Origin: Haloarcula amylovorans
GTDB lineage: Archaea; Halobacteriota; Halobacteria; Halobacteriales; Haloarculaceae
Direction of reading: 5' to 3'
DNA: 64,000 nt
Assembly (NCBI RefSeq): GCF_004681185.1
Contig: NZ_SRIF01000004.1
Coordinates: forward strand, 1-64,000
A program made the position numbers and the translations under genes. Of the stretch, positions 53,382 through 61,259 are shown piece after piece (position 1 is the first letter of the stretch; each line of letters starts with the position of its first letter). Below the pieces are notes generated by a model that was given only the letters and a program-made list of their open reading frames with translations, had not been told where the DNA came from and did not search any database.

Positions 53382-54509
53382 ATGGACCTCTCTTCTCCGA
53401 CGCTCGACCGAGAGCGCCTCGGATGGTGGGCGCTCGTCTTCGCGGTCGGGCTGGCGCTCCTGTTCGTCCTCCACTCGTTCGTCGGGACGTTCGTGCTCGC
53501 GCTCTTCGTCTACTACGGTATCCGACCACTGAACCAACGGTTGGAGTCCGTCTTCTCGCCGGGGACGGCCGCGCTGGTCTCGTTGCTCGTCGTCGCGCTC
53601 CCTGCATTGCTGCTTATCACCGCGGTCGTCGTGATGGGAGTCACGCAACTGTTGTCGGCCGGCGCGCTCGACGGGCTCAGACAGACGATACAGCCGTACC
53701 TCCAGACCCAGTCGCTGGACCTGTTAGAACGTGTTCGTTCGCTGGTGACCGGTGGAGCGTCCGGGTCGCCGATGGACTTACTCATGCAAGGTGCGGGCGT
53801 CCTCTCGACGCTCGCCGGCGGCGGGATGCATCTGTTCCTCGCCGTGACGGCCGCGTTCTACCTCCTGCGAGACGACGCCCGACTCGCGTCGTGGTTCCGC
53901 TCGACGGTCGGTGGGACGGGAACGACGGCCCACGCTTACGTGACCGCCGTCGACGATGACCTCGGCACTATCTACTTCGGAAACGTCCTCCTCGTCGGTA
54001 TCGTCGCCGTTCTCGCCGCGGTGGTGTACAACGGCTACAATGTACTTGCCCCCGCCGCGGTCTCGATGCCGGCACCGACGGCGCTAGCGTTGCTCACAGG
54101 ACTGGCAAGTCTCGTCCCCGTCGTCGTCGGCAAACTCGTCTACGTTCCGCTCGTCGCCTTCCTCGGCGTCCGCGCCGCTCGGAGCGATCCGTCGCTGTTG
54201 ATCTATCCCGCAGCGCTGTTCGCCGTCTCACTGGTCCTCTTGGATCTCCTCCCCATGACGTTTCTGCTGCCGAAAGTCGCCGGACAGGCGACGCATACAG
54301 GATTGGTCCTGTTCGCGTACATCCTCGGCTCTATGCTGTTCGGCTGGTACGGTCTGTTTCTGGGACCGCTCCTCCTCGTCGTCGGGATTCAGGCCGTCAG
54401 AATCGTCCTCGAAGAGCTCTTGGATGGCGACCCGGTGTCGCCGGAAGTCACGTCCGCCGAGTCGCTGGGATCGGACCCGAACGAAGCGGACTCAGCCGAA
54501 GACGGCTAA
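53382..54509 (+). CDS. AI-2E family transporter (UPF0118 membrane protein)
   Basis: A 375-residue membrane protein with about eight hydrophobic helices and an internal soluble loop (about residues 90-135). This matches the AI-2E/PerM family, whose substrates are mostly unknown. Family features are FVLALFVYYGIRPLNQRL near the start and PKVAGQATHTGLVLFAYILGSMLFGWYGLFLGPLLLVV near the end. The C-terminal 30 residues are acidic and polar. It diverges from the beta-propeller gene with 114 nt between starts. Confidence 0.88.
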   Translation: MDLSSPTLDRERLGWWALVFAVGLALLFVLHSFVGTFVLALFVYYGIRPLNQRLESVFSPGTAALVSLLVVALPALLLITAVVVMGVTQLLSAGALDGLRQTIQPYLQTQSLDLLERVRSLVTGGASGSPMDLLMQGAGVLSTLAGGGMHLFLAVTAAFYLLRDDARLASWFRSTVGGTGTTAHAYVTAVDDDLGTIYFGNVLLVGIVAVLAAVVYNGYNVLAPAAVSMPAPTALALLTGLASLVPVVVGKLVYVPLVAFLGVRAARSDPSLLIYPAALFAVSLVLLDLLPMTFLLPKVAGQATHTGLVLFAYILGSMLFGWYGLFLGPLLLVVGIQAVRIVLEELLDGDPVSPEVTSAESLGSDPNEADSAEDG

Positions 54510-54741
54510 ATCGGCCTCGTTTCGTGAACCGGCACTCGCGCTGGGCCGAGATATCTCGCTTCGTGACTCTCCCCGGAAACCACTGATGCTTGCAAATGCC
54601 GGGTGTGCCGAGCAGCGTCATCTCTCGCTCTTTGATTCGATGTTTCTGTGATCATAGTTCACATACCACTATGTACGGCCGAAAGAGGTTGCATTCGAAG
54701 GCCGCAGCGGTATCCGGGTGGCACGCGTTCGTCAACCTAGA

Positions 54742-55296
54742 ATGAGTGATTCTACCGGCGACGAACAGCTGGACCGCATCGAGCAGGGATTAGACGCGCT
54801 GTTCGCGACCGAAGTCGCCAAGGAGGTCCTCGAAGCGGTCGATTTCGAGGCGATACTGGCCGACGAACCGGCGGAGGACCCGATCGAAATCGACCGTCTC
54901 GCACAGGCCATTGGCCGACCAGTGGGTCGCATCCTCGCTACCCGCGTCATCGGGGGTAGCGGAGCGGCGGGCCTCGCAAAGCAGACACTCGGCAGCGAAG
55001 TGGGCAGTCGCGTCGCCGCGAAGACGTTCCGTGTCGCCGTCGAGAACGTCGATACCCAGGAAGTCGCCGAGACGCTTATCGAACTCGACAAGGAGACGCT
55101 ACCCGGCCCGGCTCTACAGGACATCGTCGGCCCCGCCATCGAGGACAGCGATGTCTTCGCCTTCGGCCACGAGGACCTGCCGGAAGCTGTCGACGCAGGC
55201 CCGGACGCGAGCGGCGTCCACGACGCGGGTGGGGCCAACCACACGGGACCGCTCGACGGCACTGATGTCGGCGATGGAACCGGTCCAGAAGAGTAA
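54742..55296 (+). CDS. Acidic soluble protein of unknown function
   Basis: A 184-residue acidic protein starting MSDSTGDEQLDRIEQGLDALF. It is helical, without membrane segments, signal or known motifs. Repeated short hydrophobic helices around residues 40-110 (EAILADEPAEDPIEID, IGRPVGRILATRVIGG) suggest a compact fold, and the last 30 residues are low-complexity and rich in Gly, Asp and Thr. It converges on the membrane-protein gene at 55363, with 66 nt between stops. Its role is not recognised. Confidence 0.6.
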   Translation: MSDSTGDEQLDRIEQGLDALFATEVAKEVLEAVDFEAILADEPAEDPIEIDRLAQAIGRPVGRILATRVIGGSGAAGLAKQTLGSEVGSRVAAKTFRVAVENVDTQEVAETLIELDKETLPGPALQDIVGPAIEDSDVFAFGHEDLPEAVDAGPDASGVHDAGGANHTGPLDGTDVGDGTGPEE

Positions 55297-55362
55297 CTCT
55301 CGATTTCGTCCCGGTTGGTCTGTGACTGTGAGAGATTTTCTTTGCGCCGGTATTCGACCCGT

Positions 55363-56439
55363 TTAGCGCTGTGAACCCCTGAGGATGAGCGGACCGATGG
55401 CGAGGGTGCGTTTTGCCACTGTCGCCACTCGGGCGATGTAGGAGACCAACAGGAGGTGTGGCAACAGCGTCACCGTGAACGCCGCAGTGACGACCAGCGT
55501 TATATGGGCAAAACCGAAGGTGGACCCCGGAAACGAGGACTCGCCGATGAACGCCAGCATCGCGCCGGCGATGATGAGTGCCGGGACCGATATGTAGAGG
55601 ATGAGCTGTGATAGATTGACGAGCGCCCACTCGAAGTAGAGCGTCTTGATGTGCTCGCGGGCCGGGCCGAACATCGCCAGCGTGCTCCGCAACCCTTCGA
55701 AGAGTTCCCTGTCGTCGTCGGTGAGACTCTCTTCGTACTCGTATTCGATTCGCTCGACGTGGAAAATTTTCCACCCGTAGTTGTAGTTGAGTGCGGCGAA
55801 CAGGACACCGAAGGAACCGAAGTTCGCGCCGTCGAGTTGCTCTCGAACTTGCTTTGCGTTCCCGATTATGCTGGTCGTGAACTCGTCGATCTCCGCTTTC
55901 AGCTCTTCGTTGTCGTTGCCCGCAACGGCCTCGCGCAGGTTGCGGGCTCGAGTCTCCGATGCGTCGACGATGTGGCGAAGGAACGCCGATGGGTCGGCGG
56001 GGACGGGACGGTCGACGAGTTCGCGCGTGTAGTCTCGAACGTTCATCGTGCTGCTCATGCGCTCGTGTTGGTCACCGAGCGGCCCGTTCTCCTGTGAGAT
56101 GACGAGCTGACTGATAGTCACCACGAGGGTCGTCCCGGTGATTATTGCGCCGATCATCGTCGAGAATATCGTCTCGATAGTGTCCTCGCTCTGCAAGTCG
56201 GCGTGAAATGCTGGGTAGAACTCCGTCCCGACCAGCGTGACGGTGACGAACACGATGAGTGCTAATAGTCCAGTCAATACAAGGCGGTTCGCACCGAGCA
56301 TTATCCAGATTTTGGCGCGACTCTCGTCTGCACGCTGGCGCATCGTGTTGGCCGTCCCGATGTCCGCTTCGGCGTCGGGGTCGAGTTCCGTCTCGAACTC
56401 GATATCCGTGTCCTCGTCAGGGTCGACGGCCGAGTTCAT
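55363..56439 (-). CDS. Haloarchaeal membrane protein, paralogue of the 50902-51888 product
   Basis: A 358-residue protein with a 40-residue acidic N-terminal tail, hydrophobic helices around residues 55-80 and 95-118, a charged middle, and two more helices near the end, finishing in RVATVAKRTLAIGPLIL. It shares layout and short blocks with the protein of 50902-51888. The start overlaps the stop of the DUF4177 gene as ATGA, so the two are translationally coupled. The function is unknown; a sensory or mechanosensitive role cannot be judged from sequence. Confidence 0.7.
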   Translation of the reverse strand: MNSAVDPDEDTDIEFETELDPDAEADIGTANTMRQRADESRAKIWIMLGANRLVLTGLLALIVFVTVTLVGTEFYPAFHADLQSEDTIETIFSTMIGAIITGTTLVVTISQLVISQENGPLGDQHERMSSTMNVRDYTRELVDRPVPADPSAFLRHIVDASETRARNLREAVAGNDNEELKAEIDEFTTSIIGNAKQVREQLDGANFGSFGVLFAALNYNYGWKIFHVERIEYEYEESLTDDDRELFEGLRSTLAMFGPAREHIKTLYFEWALVNLSQLILYISVPALIIAGAMLAFIGESSFPGSTFGFAHITLVVTAAFTVTLLPHLLLVSYIARVATVAKRTLAIGPLILRGSQR

Positions 56440-56648
56440 TGCTCCGTATCGTCGGACTCTGCCGGACGCTTAAAGAGGAGAAACTTCGTCCCGCCGCCGC
56501 CCGTGTAATCGACGGTGCCCGTGAGCTCCCAGCCCTCGCTCCCGAGTTCGTTGAGTTGGCTCTTCGGGTCGACTGACTCTTTCTGGGTCACTCCTTTGGG
56601 GACCTGGAGCGTCTCGTACTCCCAGGGGCCGCGATACCTATCTGTCAT
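56436..56648 (-). CDS. DUF4177-like small protein
   Basis: A 70-residue protein with the DUF4177 pattern: an early WEYETLQVP strand, a middle NELGSEGWELTGTV and a final GTKFLLFKRP strand. The family is small, soluble and of unknown function. It overlaps the start of the membrane-protein gene at 56439 by 4 nt, so the two are likely a unit. I chose the ATG at 56648 because the domain starts right after it. Confidence 0.8.
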   Translation of the reverse strand: MTDRYRGPWEYETLQVPKGVTQKESVDPKSQLNELGSEGWELTGTVDYTGGGGTKFLLFKRPAESDDTEQ

Positions 56649-56888
56649 ACGTCCTACGAATGGGGTCTGCGAGCCGCGCCGCTGTGGGCGTTCTTTCGTC
56701 TCGGCGACGAGAACCATTGGCCAGTTCGCGGGGTGGCAACGTCGTCATAACTGAGTTACGAGAGGATACGAGGCTATCGACTATGCCCTGACGGCTTTCA
56801 GTTGCAGGCACGCGCACCTCGCTACGCCCGGTTCGCCCTTGCGATGGCTGGCAGATGGCCTTTGGCTCCTGCAGTGAAACGTGAACGT

Positions 56889-57170
56889 ATGTCACAGCAT
56901 CCGACCGTCGAAGATGTCGAGGAGGGCGACGAGTACTATCACGTCCGGTATCGGGACCCCGACGAGTTCGACGAGATTCGGACGCCCGACTGGGCGGAAA
57001 ATCCCGCTGATTCCGTCTGCTCGGGGAGCGAGGTCCGGACGGGTGACGAGAAAGGCGACGACGACTGGACGGTCCAGAGTATTTTGATTCCTGTCGACGC
57101 CGTCGATGACGACGACGAGGCGACACAGAAGGCCCAGCAGATCGTCGAGAAGATCGACCGTTCGGAGTAG
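56889..57170 (+). CDS. Acidic 93-residue protein of unknown function
   Basis: A small soluble, strongly acidic protein, starting MSQHPTVEDVEEGDEYYHVRYRD. It has one Cys, and it ends in a helix rich in Glu/Gln (ATQKAQQIVEKIDRSE). No motif is recognised, but composition and codon use are haloarchaeal. It converges on the regulator gene that ends at 57180, with 9 nt between stops. Confidence 0.6.
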   Translation: MSQHPTVEDVEEGDEYYHVRYRDPDEFDEIRTPDWAENPADSVCSGSEVRTGDEKGDDDWTVQSILIPVDAVDDDDEATQKAQQIVEKIDRSE

Positions 57171-57179
57171 GGGGACGTT

Positions 57180-57815
57180 CTACAGCGCTTCGTCGACGAG
57201 CGTGCCGGTTGCTCGACGAAGACTCTCCGAGAGCGCTTGGTGTGAGATGCCGAGCTTCTCGGCGAGTTCGGCCTGCGTTATCTGTCGCGGGACTTCGAAG
57301 TAGCCCTCCGACTCGGCCATCGACAGCACCTCGTGCTGTGAGGTCGTGAGCCCGTAGCGGCCAGCCATCTCGCCGTCCATCTCTCGGACGCTCTCGACTT
57401 CGAAATCGAGCCCGTGCTCGTCACAGAAGTCGTGGGCTTTCGAGACCATCGACCGCTCGGGGTAGAGCATCCGGATGTTCCACTCCGTGCCCGCGCCCGT
57501 CACGTCCAGAATCGTCGCCTCCGAGTGAGTCAGCATGTCGATGACGAGCTTGACGTTTCCGTGCCAGTCCATCTGGAAGAGACATTCGTCTTCGAGCTCG
57601 CGCAGGTGCGTGACCGATTCGACCGTGGAATCCTCTCTGAAGGTCTCCGCGATGCCTTCACGGTCGCTCCCGCGGACCCACAGCATCGGCATAAGCGACC
57701 CGTCTCCTGAACAGACGATCTGCTCGACCGAGAAGGTCAGGTCCGGGTACGTTTGCAGCGTGTGATCCAAGACCAAGTCCTCCGAGGGGACGTTCCCCGA
57801 CACTATGGTCGACAT
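57180..57815 (-). CDS. HTH_10-type regulator (bacterio-opsin activator-like)
   Basis: A 211-residue regulator with a C-terminal HTH_10 domain typical of haloarchaeal Bat-type proteins (AELAEKLGISHQALSESLRRATG, about residues 180-204). The N-terminal 150 residues form a sensor-like region without a named domain. A near paralogue is encoded at 58457-59119; both start M(A/S)TIV-G-VP. Haloarchaeal Bat-like proteins control opsin or light and oxygen responses. A TATA-like GTTTATCTATG (57832-57842) lies about 20-25 nt upstream of the ATG at 57815. Confidence 0.85.
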   Translation of the reverse strand: MSTIVSGNVPSEDLVLDHTLQTYPDLTFSVEQIVCSGDGSLMPMLWVRGSDREGIAETFREDSTVESVTHLRELEDECLFQMDWHGNVKLVIDMLTHSEATILDVTGAGTEWNIRMLYPERSMVSKAHDFCDEHGLDFEVESVREMDGEMAGRYGLTTSQHEVLSMAESEGYFEVPRQITQAELAEKLGISHQALSESLRRATGTLVDEAL

Positions 57816-58203
57816 ATCCAAGCGATTACGGGGGACATAGATAAACGGGGTTCACACTCCTACGGATTCCACGAGTTTCAGGGCCTGTTCTGCCGTTTTA
57901 CTGATGAAACAGTCCTGAAACAGTTCGTTAAGCACCGCAAAAGATGGCGAGCGTTGTTTGATTAAATGGGTTACTACAACTGTGGACAGGCAGTATGACG
58001 ATGTTATTTTCTCGACAGAACGTCTGACATTTTCGTCCGATTCGACAGATGCATCCGTTTCATCCGTTTCATCGGGGGGAAGACGCCGGTCGCAGGGACC
58101 ATCGGGCAGTCCAGACTATACCCACTACCGATCCGAGTAGCCCCATAAACTGCACGCAGGCTCAAGGACACGGTTTTGGTGGCTGAAGCGCATATTCAGT
58201 TGT
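57816..58203. promoter_or_regulatory. 388-bp upstream region of the HTH_10 gene, with inverted repeat
   Basis: No gene is seen on either strand. An 8-bp inverted repeat GTTTCAGG/CCTGAAAC (arms 57875-57882 and 57914-57921) lies 60-105 nt upstream of the regulator start, where an upstream activator site could be. A 9-bp tandem direct repeat CATCCGTTT (58052-58069) is also present. Confidence 0.4.
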
Positions 58204-58404
58204 ATGCAGAACGCAAAGGCAGGCGGTTCGATGTGGAACAACCTCTCGATCATCTCGACACTCATCGACGCCGCACGCGCGTTCACCCGCGGCGACCGGT
58301 GGGCCGCGGCGTTCCTCGTCGGCGCGGCGGCACTGTCGTCTCGCGTCCCCGGTGTCGGCACCCTCGCCTCGGTGCTGGTCCGTATCGTTCGGTACCTCCG
58401 CTAA
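58204..58404 (+). CDS. Small membrane-associated protein of unknown function
   Basis: A 66-residue protein with one amphipathic or hydrophobic helix (residues about 32-62, AAAFLVGAAALSSRVPGVGTLASVLV). Composition suits a haloarchaeal small membrane protein. Its frame is open between the divergent and convergent regulator genes, and its stop lies 52 nt before the end of the second regulator. No TATA box at the right distance is obvious, so confidence is moderate. The position between two HTH_10 paralogues and next to a gvp cluster is of interest. Confidence 0.5.
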   Translation: MQNAKAGGSMWNNLSIISTLIDAARAFTRGDRWAAAFLVGAAALSSRVPGVGTLASVLVRIVRYLR

Positions 58405-58456
58405 CGGCGAGCGGACGAAGCGAAAGACGGTCGTCGACCGAGAAACGGGCTCGTTT

Positions 58457-59119
58457 TTACAATAAGTCGGGGTCGGTCCCGACGAGAAGCGTATCTTCGA
58501 TGAGTGATTCGGTCCCCCGGCGGAGCCGTTCGGAGAGGGCCTGATGGGAGATATCGAGTTCGTTGGCGAGTTCTTCGAGCGTCTTCTCCTGTGGGACGTG
58601 GTAGTACCCCTCTTTCGCGGCGAGGACGAGCGCCTGATACTGGCCCTCGGTGAGTCCGAAGCGACCAGCGGGTTCGCCGTCCATGTCCCGAATCGACTCG
58701 ACGTCGTAGGTGAGTCCGTGCTCGTTACAGAACTCGTAGGTCGCGGAGAACTTATCGCGGGTGGGGAACATCACGCGGAGCCGCCATTCCTCTTTCTTGC
58801 CGTAGGCGTCGAGGATCGTGGCTTCGGAGTTCGTGAGCATCCCCAGAAGAAGTTCAACGTGGTCGACCCAGTCCATCCGGTAGAGGTACTCGTCCTCGAA
58901 ATCGGCGAGCATCCGGACGTTATCGACGCTCGGGTCTTCGTCGAATGCCGCTTCGAGTTCCTCTCGGTCGACGTTTCGTGCCCACATTAGCGGCATAACC
59001 GCGTCATCGCCACTTTTGATGATGCGCTCACACTCGAACTGTACGTCCGGAAGCACGTCGAGCGTGTGCTTCAGCGCGAACTCTTTTGCGGGAACTGAAC
59101 CGATGACGATCGTAGCCAT
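58457..59119 (-). CDS. HTH_10-type regulator, paralogue of 57180-57815
   Basis: A 220-residue regulator with the same plan as the protein of 57180-57815: an unnamed N-terminal region of about 150 residues and an HTH_10 domain (ELANELDISHQALSERLRRGTESL). Segments NSEATILDA and DMDGEPAGRFGLTEGQYQAL are shared with it (NSEATILDV; EMDGEMAGRYGLTTSQHEVL). The ATG at 59119 aligns with that paralogue's start; 59158 or 59227 would add an N-terminal tail. It lies 114 nt after gvpO and may regulate the gvp cluster, which here lacks recognisable gvpD and gvpE. Confidence 0.85.
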   Translation of the reverse strand: MATIVIGSVPAKEFALKHTLDVLPDVQFECERIIKSGDDAVMPLMWARNVDREELEAAFDEDPSVDNVRMLADFEDEYLYRMDWVDHVELLLGMLTNSEATILDAYGKKEEWRLRVMFPTRDKFSATYEFCNEHGLTYDVESIRDMDGEPAGRFGLTEGQYQALVLAAKEGYYHVPQEKTLEELANELDISHQALSERLRRGTESLIEDTLLVGTDPDLL

Positions 59120-59233
59120 GGTTTCATTGTGAACCTCGAAGGCAAAACAGGTACTCATTTTGTTCGTATCTAATCTACTGAGCGAAGCGAGACCGAGGAA
59201 CCGACCGTGCTTCCATGGTCGCTCCACGAGTCG

Positions 59234-59845
59234 TCATTCGAGTCGCTCGCTCTGGTCGGTATCCATACGGCGATATCGGGAGAGCCGTCGATAGCCGGTT
59301 ACCGTCTCTGAGTCTTCGAGGGTGATCTCGTAGTAGCCGATGATGTCCTGCGTGTCGGGAACAGCGCGGCGCTCGACTACTTCCACGGTCGCCAGCCAGC
59401 CGCCGTCGCCGTCTTTGTTTATCTCGACGACGCCGTCGAGCGGATGTTCTATCAATTGTGCCGTGACCGCCTCGACGGTGCGACGCACCTCGATGAGCGA
59501 CCCCGCGCCGCCGATGGAAATCCCGTCGTCGCTCGCGGTGTCTTCTGCCTCGCCAGTTTCGGAGTCGCCCGTCTCCCCGCTGTCGGCATCGTCCGTCTCC
59601 GCGTCGTCGGTGGATTCGGCCTCCTCGGATTCGCCATCCGAATCGGCGTTCGACGCCTCGTCCTCGGTATCGCTCGACGACGCCTCGCTCTCGGCTTCGT
59701 CGGTTGCGGATTCGTCGTCGACGGTCGGATTGGACTCATCGTGCTGGTGACAAAATCCGTCCTCGACCGCCGAGTTCTGACACCGATTGCCGTCGCTCGT
59801 GAGCGCACGGCACTGTTCGGTCGACTCAGCGTCTGACTGTGACAT
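59234..59845 (-). CDS. gvpO: Gas vesicle protein GvpO with N-terminal zinc-finger-like extension
   Basis: A 203-residue GvpO. The conserved C-terminal part (about residues 115-200) has LIEVRRTVEAVTAQLIEHPLDGVVEIN, RRAVPDTQDIIGYYEITL and YRRLSRYRR, as in haloarchaeal GvpO. In halobacteria GvpO is about 120 residues and needed for vesicle formation or expression. Here the first 110 residues are extra: a Cys/His pattern CRALTSDGNRCQNSA then FCHQH (Cys12, Cys21, Cys31, His33 by my count), a zinc-knuckle-like fold, followed by 70 residues of Glu/Asp/Ser. gvpA is 23 nt upstream on the same strand. Confidence 0.87.
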   Translation of the reverse strand: MSQSDAESTEQCRALTSDGNRCQNSAVEDGFCHQHDESNPTVDDESATDEAESEASSSDTEDEASNADSDGESEEAESTDDAETDDADSGETGDSETGEAEDTASDDGISIGGAGSLIEVRRTVEAVTAQLIEHPLDGVVEINKDGDGGWLATVEVVERRAVPDTQDIIGYYEITLEDSETVTGYRRLSRYRRMDTDQSERLE

Positions 59846-59868
59846 GGTTGTGAGCTATGACGCAGTCG

Positions 59869-60150
59869 CTACTGGGACGGGGCTTGCTGATAGTTGTCGG
59901 GTCGAGCGGGCTTCTCGATGTCGAGCTCTTTCATCTCCTCTAACTCACCGGACTGACTGGCCTGTTCTATCTTCGTGATGTTCTCCGCGTAGTGGAGGAA
60001 CGTGTCGACGGATGCGGCCACGACACGGGCCTCCACGGTGAGGATTTCGATACCGACGACTGAGACGCGCGCCCAGATGTCGACCACGAGCCCCTTATCG
60101 AGGATGCGGTCGAGCACTGCTGCCAGGCTACTGGAATCCGGTTGTGCCAT
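59869..60150 (-). CDS. gvpA: Major gas vesicle structural protein GvpA
   Basis: A 93-residue GvpA, the shell-forming rib protein of gas vesicles. The conserved core matches haloarchaeal Gvp[21 protein letters not shown] at the start, [22 protein letters not shown] and [13 protein letters not shown]. The helix-strand-strand-helix layout is intact. The last 25 residues ([23 protein letters not shown]) are longer and more polar than usual. It is transcribed with gvpO toward the left, divergent from gvpF. Normally gvpC and gvpN lie between gvpA and gvpO; neither is here. Confidence 0.93.
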   Translation of the reverse strand: MAQPDSSSLAAVLDRILDKGLVVDIWARVSVVGIEILTVEARVVAASVDTFLHYAENITKIEQASQSGELEEMKELDIEKPARPDNYQQAPSQ

Positions 60151-60376
60151 GGGTGTTGCTTGATGGGATAGCTACCTGGGCGTGGTGCTTGCAGTCGAAA
60201 GCTATCGGTCACTCGGTAGCACTCATTCGCCAGACGGCGGCTGATCGCGTCTCGTTCGGTCGCTTCGAACTGTTGCAGTCGCGGTCAGACGCCACGCCAG
60301 CGAGCGGCTTGCGAATGCTGGCAACAGGGCTTGGTCGGGTGACGGAGAAACGTCGCACACGAGCACAGGTCATACA
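60151..60376. promoter_or_regulatory. Divergent gvpA-gvpF promoter region
   Basis: 226 bp between the divergent starts of gvpA and gvpF. A pair of arms GATAGCT (60167-60173) and AGCTATC (60200-60206), reverse complements 33 bp apart centre to centre, lies close to the gvpA start. Clear strong TATA boxes are not visible; the most plausible for gvpA overlaps the left arm. I see no copy of the published GvpE activator site half TGAACCAA. The right side, before gvpF, has a GAGAAACG stretch at about 60344. Confidence 0.45.
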
Positions 60377-61006
60377 ATGTCTGGTGATAAAATCTACGCG
60401 TACGGCGTCATCGAGGCCGACTCGATCGACGTCTCTATCGACGGCGTCGAGGGTACGAGCGATGTATACACTGTCTCACATCGTACTCACGCCGCTGTCG
60501 TGAGCGATATCGACACGCTCGACCCCGAGGAGAGCGACGAGAACGCCCGGGCACACGACGATGTGCTCCGAGCGGTGATGACAGAGGGTGACGGCCGAGC
60601 GGTCGTCCCGATGCGGTTCGGGATGGTGTTCGAATCCGAGCGGGCGCTAAAGAACGTCCTCCGGAACAGCCGGGCCGAACTTACGGGGTCGCTTCGCCGC
60701 GCTGCGGGTCACGAGGAAGTCGGCATCAAGGTCCTCCTCCCGGAAGATGGCATCGAGGACGCCGACTCGGTGCGAGAATCCATCGAGACCGGGCTCGCCG
60801 ACCACGCCGCCGATGTCGCCGACGGAGACCTGTTCAGCGACCGCCTGCTGTTGAACAACTCCTATCTCGTCGAGCGGGACGATCGGGAGTCGTTCGACGA
60901 CGCGGTCGACGCTGTCCGCGAGGCCCACCCGGACCTGACCGTGCAGTACTCCGGTCCGTGGGCGCCGTACAGTTTCGTGGACTTCCACATCAAAGCGGAG
61001 GCCTGA
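60377..61006 (+). CDS. gvpF: Gas vesicle protein GvpF
   Basis: A 209-residue GvpF/GvpL-family protein, a minor vesicle protein that interacts with GvpA during assembly. Family features are YAYGVIEADSIDV at the start, AVVPMRFGMVFESERAL, LLNNSYLVERDD and GPWAPYSFVDF at the C-terminus. It heads the rightward gvp operon and is followed by gvpG one nucleotide after its stop codon. The second family member, GvpL, is at 63101. Confidence 0.93.
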   Translation: MSGDKIYAYGVIEADSIDVSIDGVEGTSDVYTVSHRTHAAVVSDIDTLDPEESDENARAHDDVLRAVMTEGDGRAVVPMRFGMVFESERALKNVLRNSRAELTGSLRRAAGHEEVGIKVLLPEDGIEDADSVRESIETGLADHAADVADGDLFSDRLLLNNSYLVERDDRESFDDAVDAVREAHPDLTVQYSGPWAPYSFVDFHIKAEA

Positions 61007-61007
61007 G

Positions 61008-61259
61008 ATGTTCCTCCTCGACGACCTCTTCCTCAAGCCGTTCGTCTCGCTGTTGACGATCATCCACGACATGGCGTTAGAGGAGCAATACGACGTCGAG
61101 GCGATTCGGGACGAACTCAAGGAGAACCGCCTGCTGTACGAAGTCGGCGAACTGGACCAGACGGAGTACGAGCGACGAAAAGACGAACTCGAAGCGGAAC
61201 TCGAAGTCGCACAGAAAGCCCGTGAGCGACTCAGCGGGAGAGTCGAGGTGAAAGGATGA
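61008..61259 (+). CDS. gvpG: Gas vesicle protein GvpG
   Basis: An 83-residue GvpG with the short hydrophobic N-terminus MFLLDDLFLKPFVSLLTIIHDMA, then a charged coiled-coil-like region (DELKENRLLYEVGELDQTEYERRKDELEAEL). This small protein is required for vesicle formation in halobacteria, probably as part of the assembly complex with GvpF. It starts right after gvpF stops. Its stop overlaps the ATG of a 33-codon ORF as ATGA. Confidence 0.93.
   Translation: MFLLDDLFLKPFVSLLTIIHDMALEEQYDVEAIRDELKENRLLYEVGELDQTEYERRKDELEAELEVAQKARERLSGRVEVKG

Noticed and set aside
58052..58069. 9-bp tandem repeat CATCCGTTT
   Set aside because: Two copies only, no symmetry and no position relative to a promoter; likely chance.
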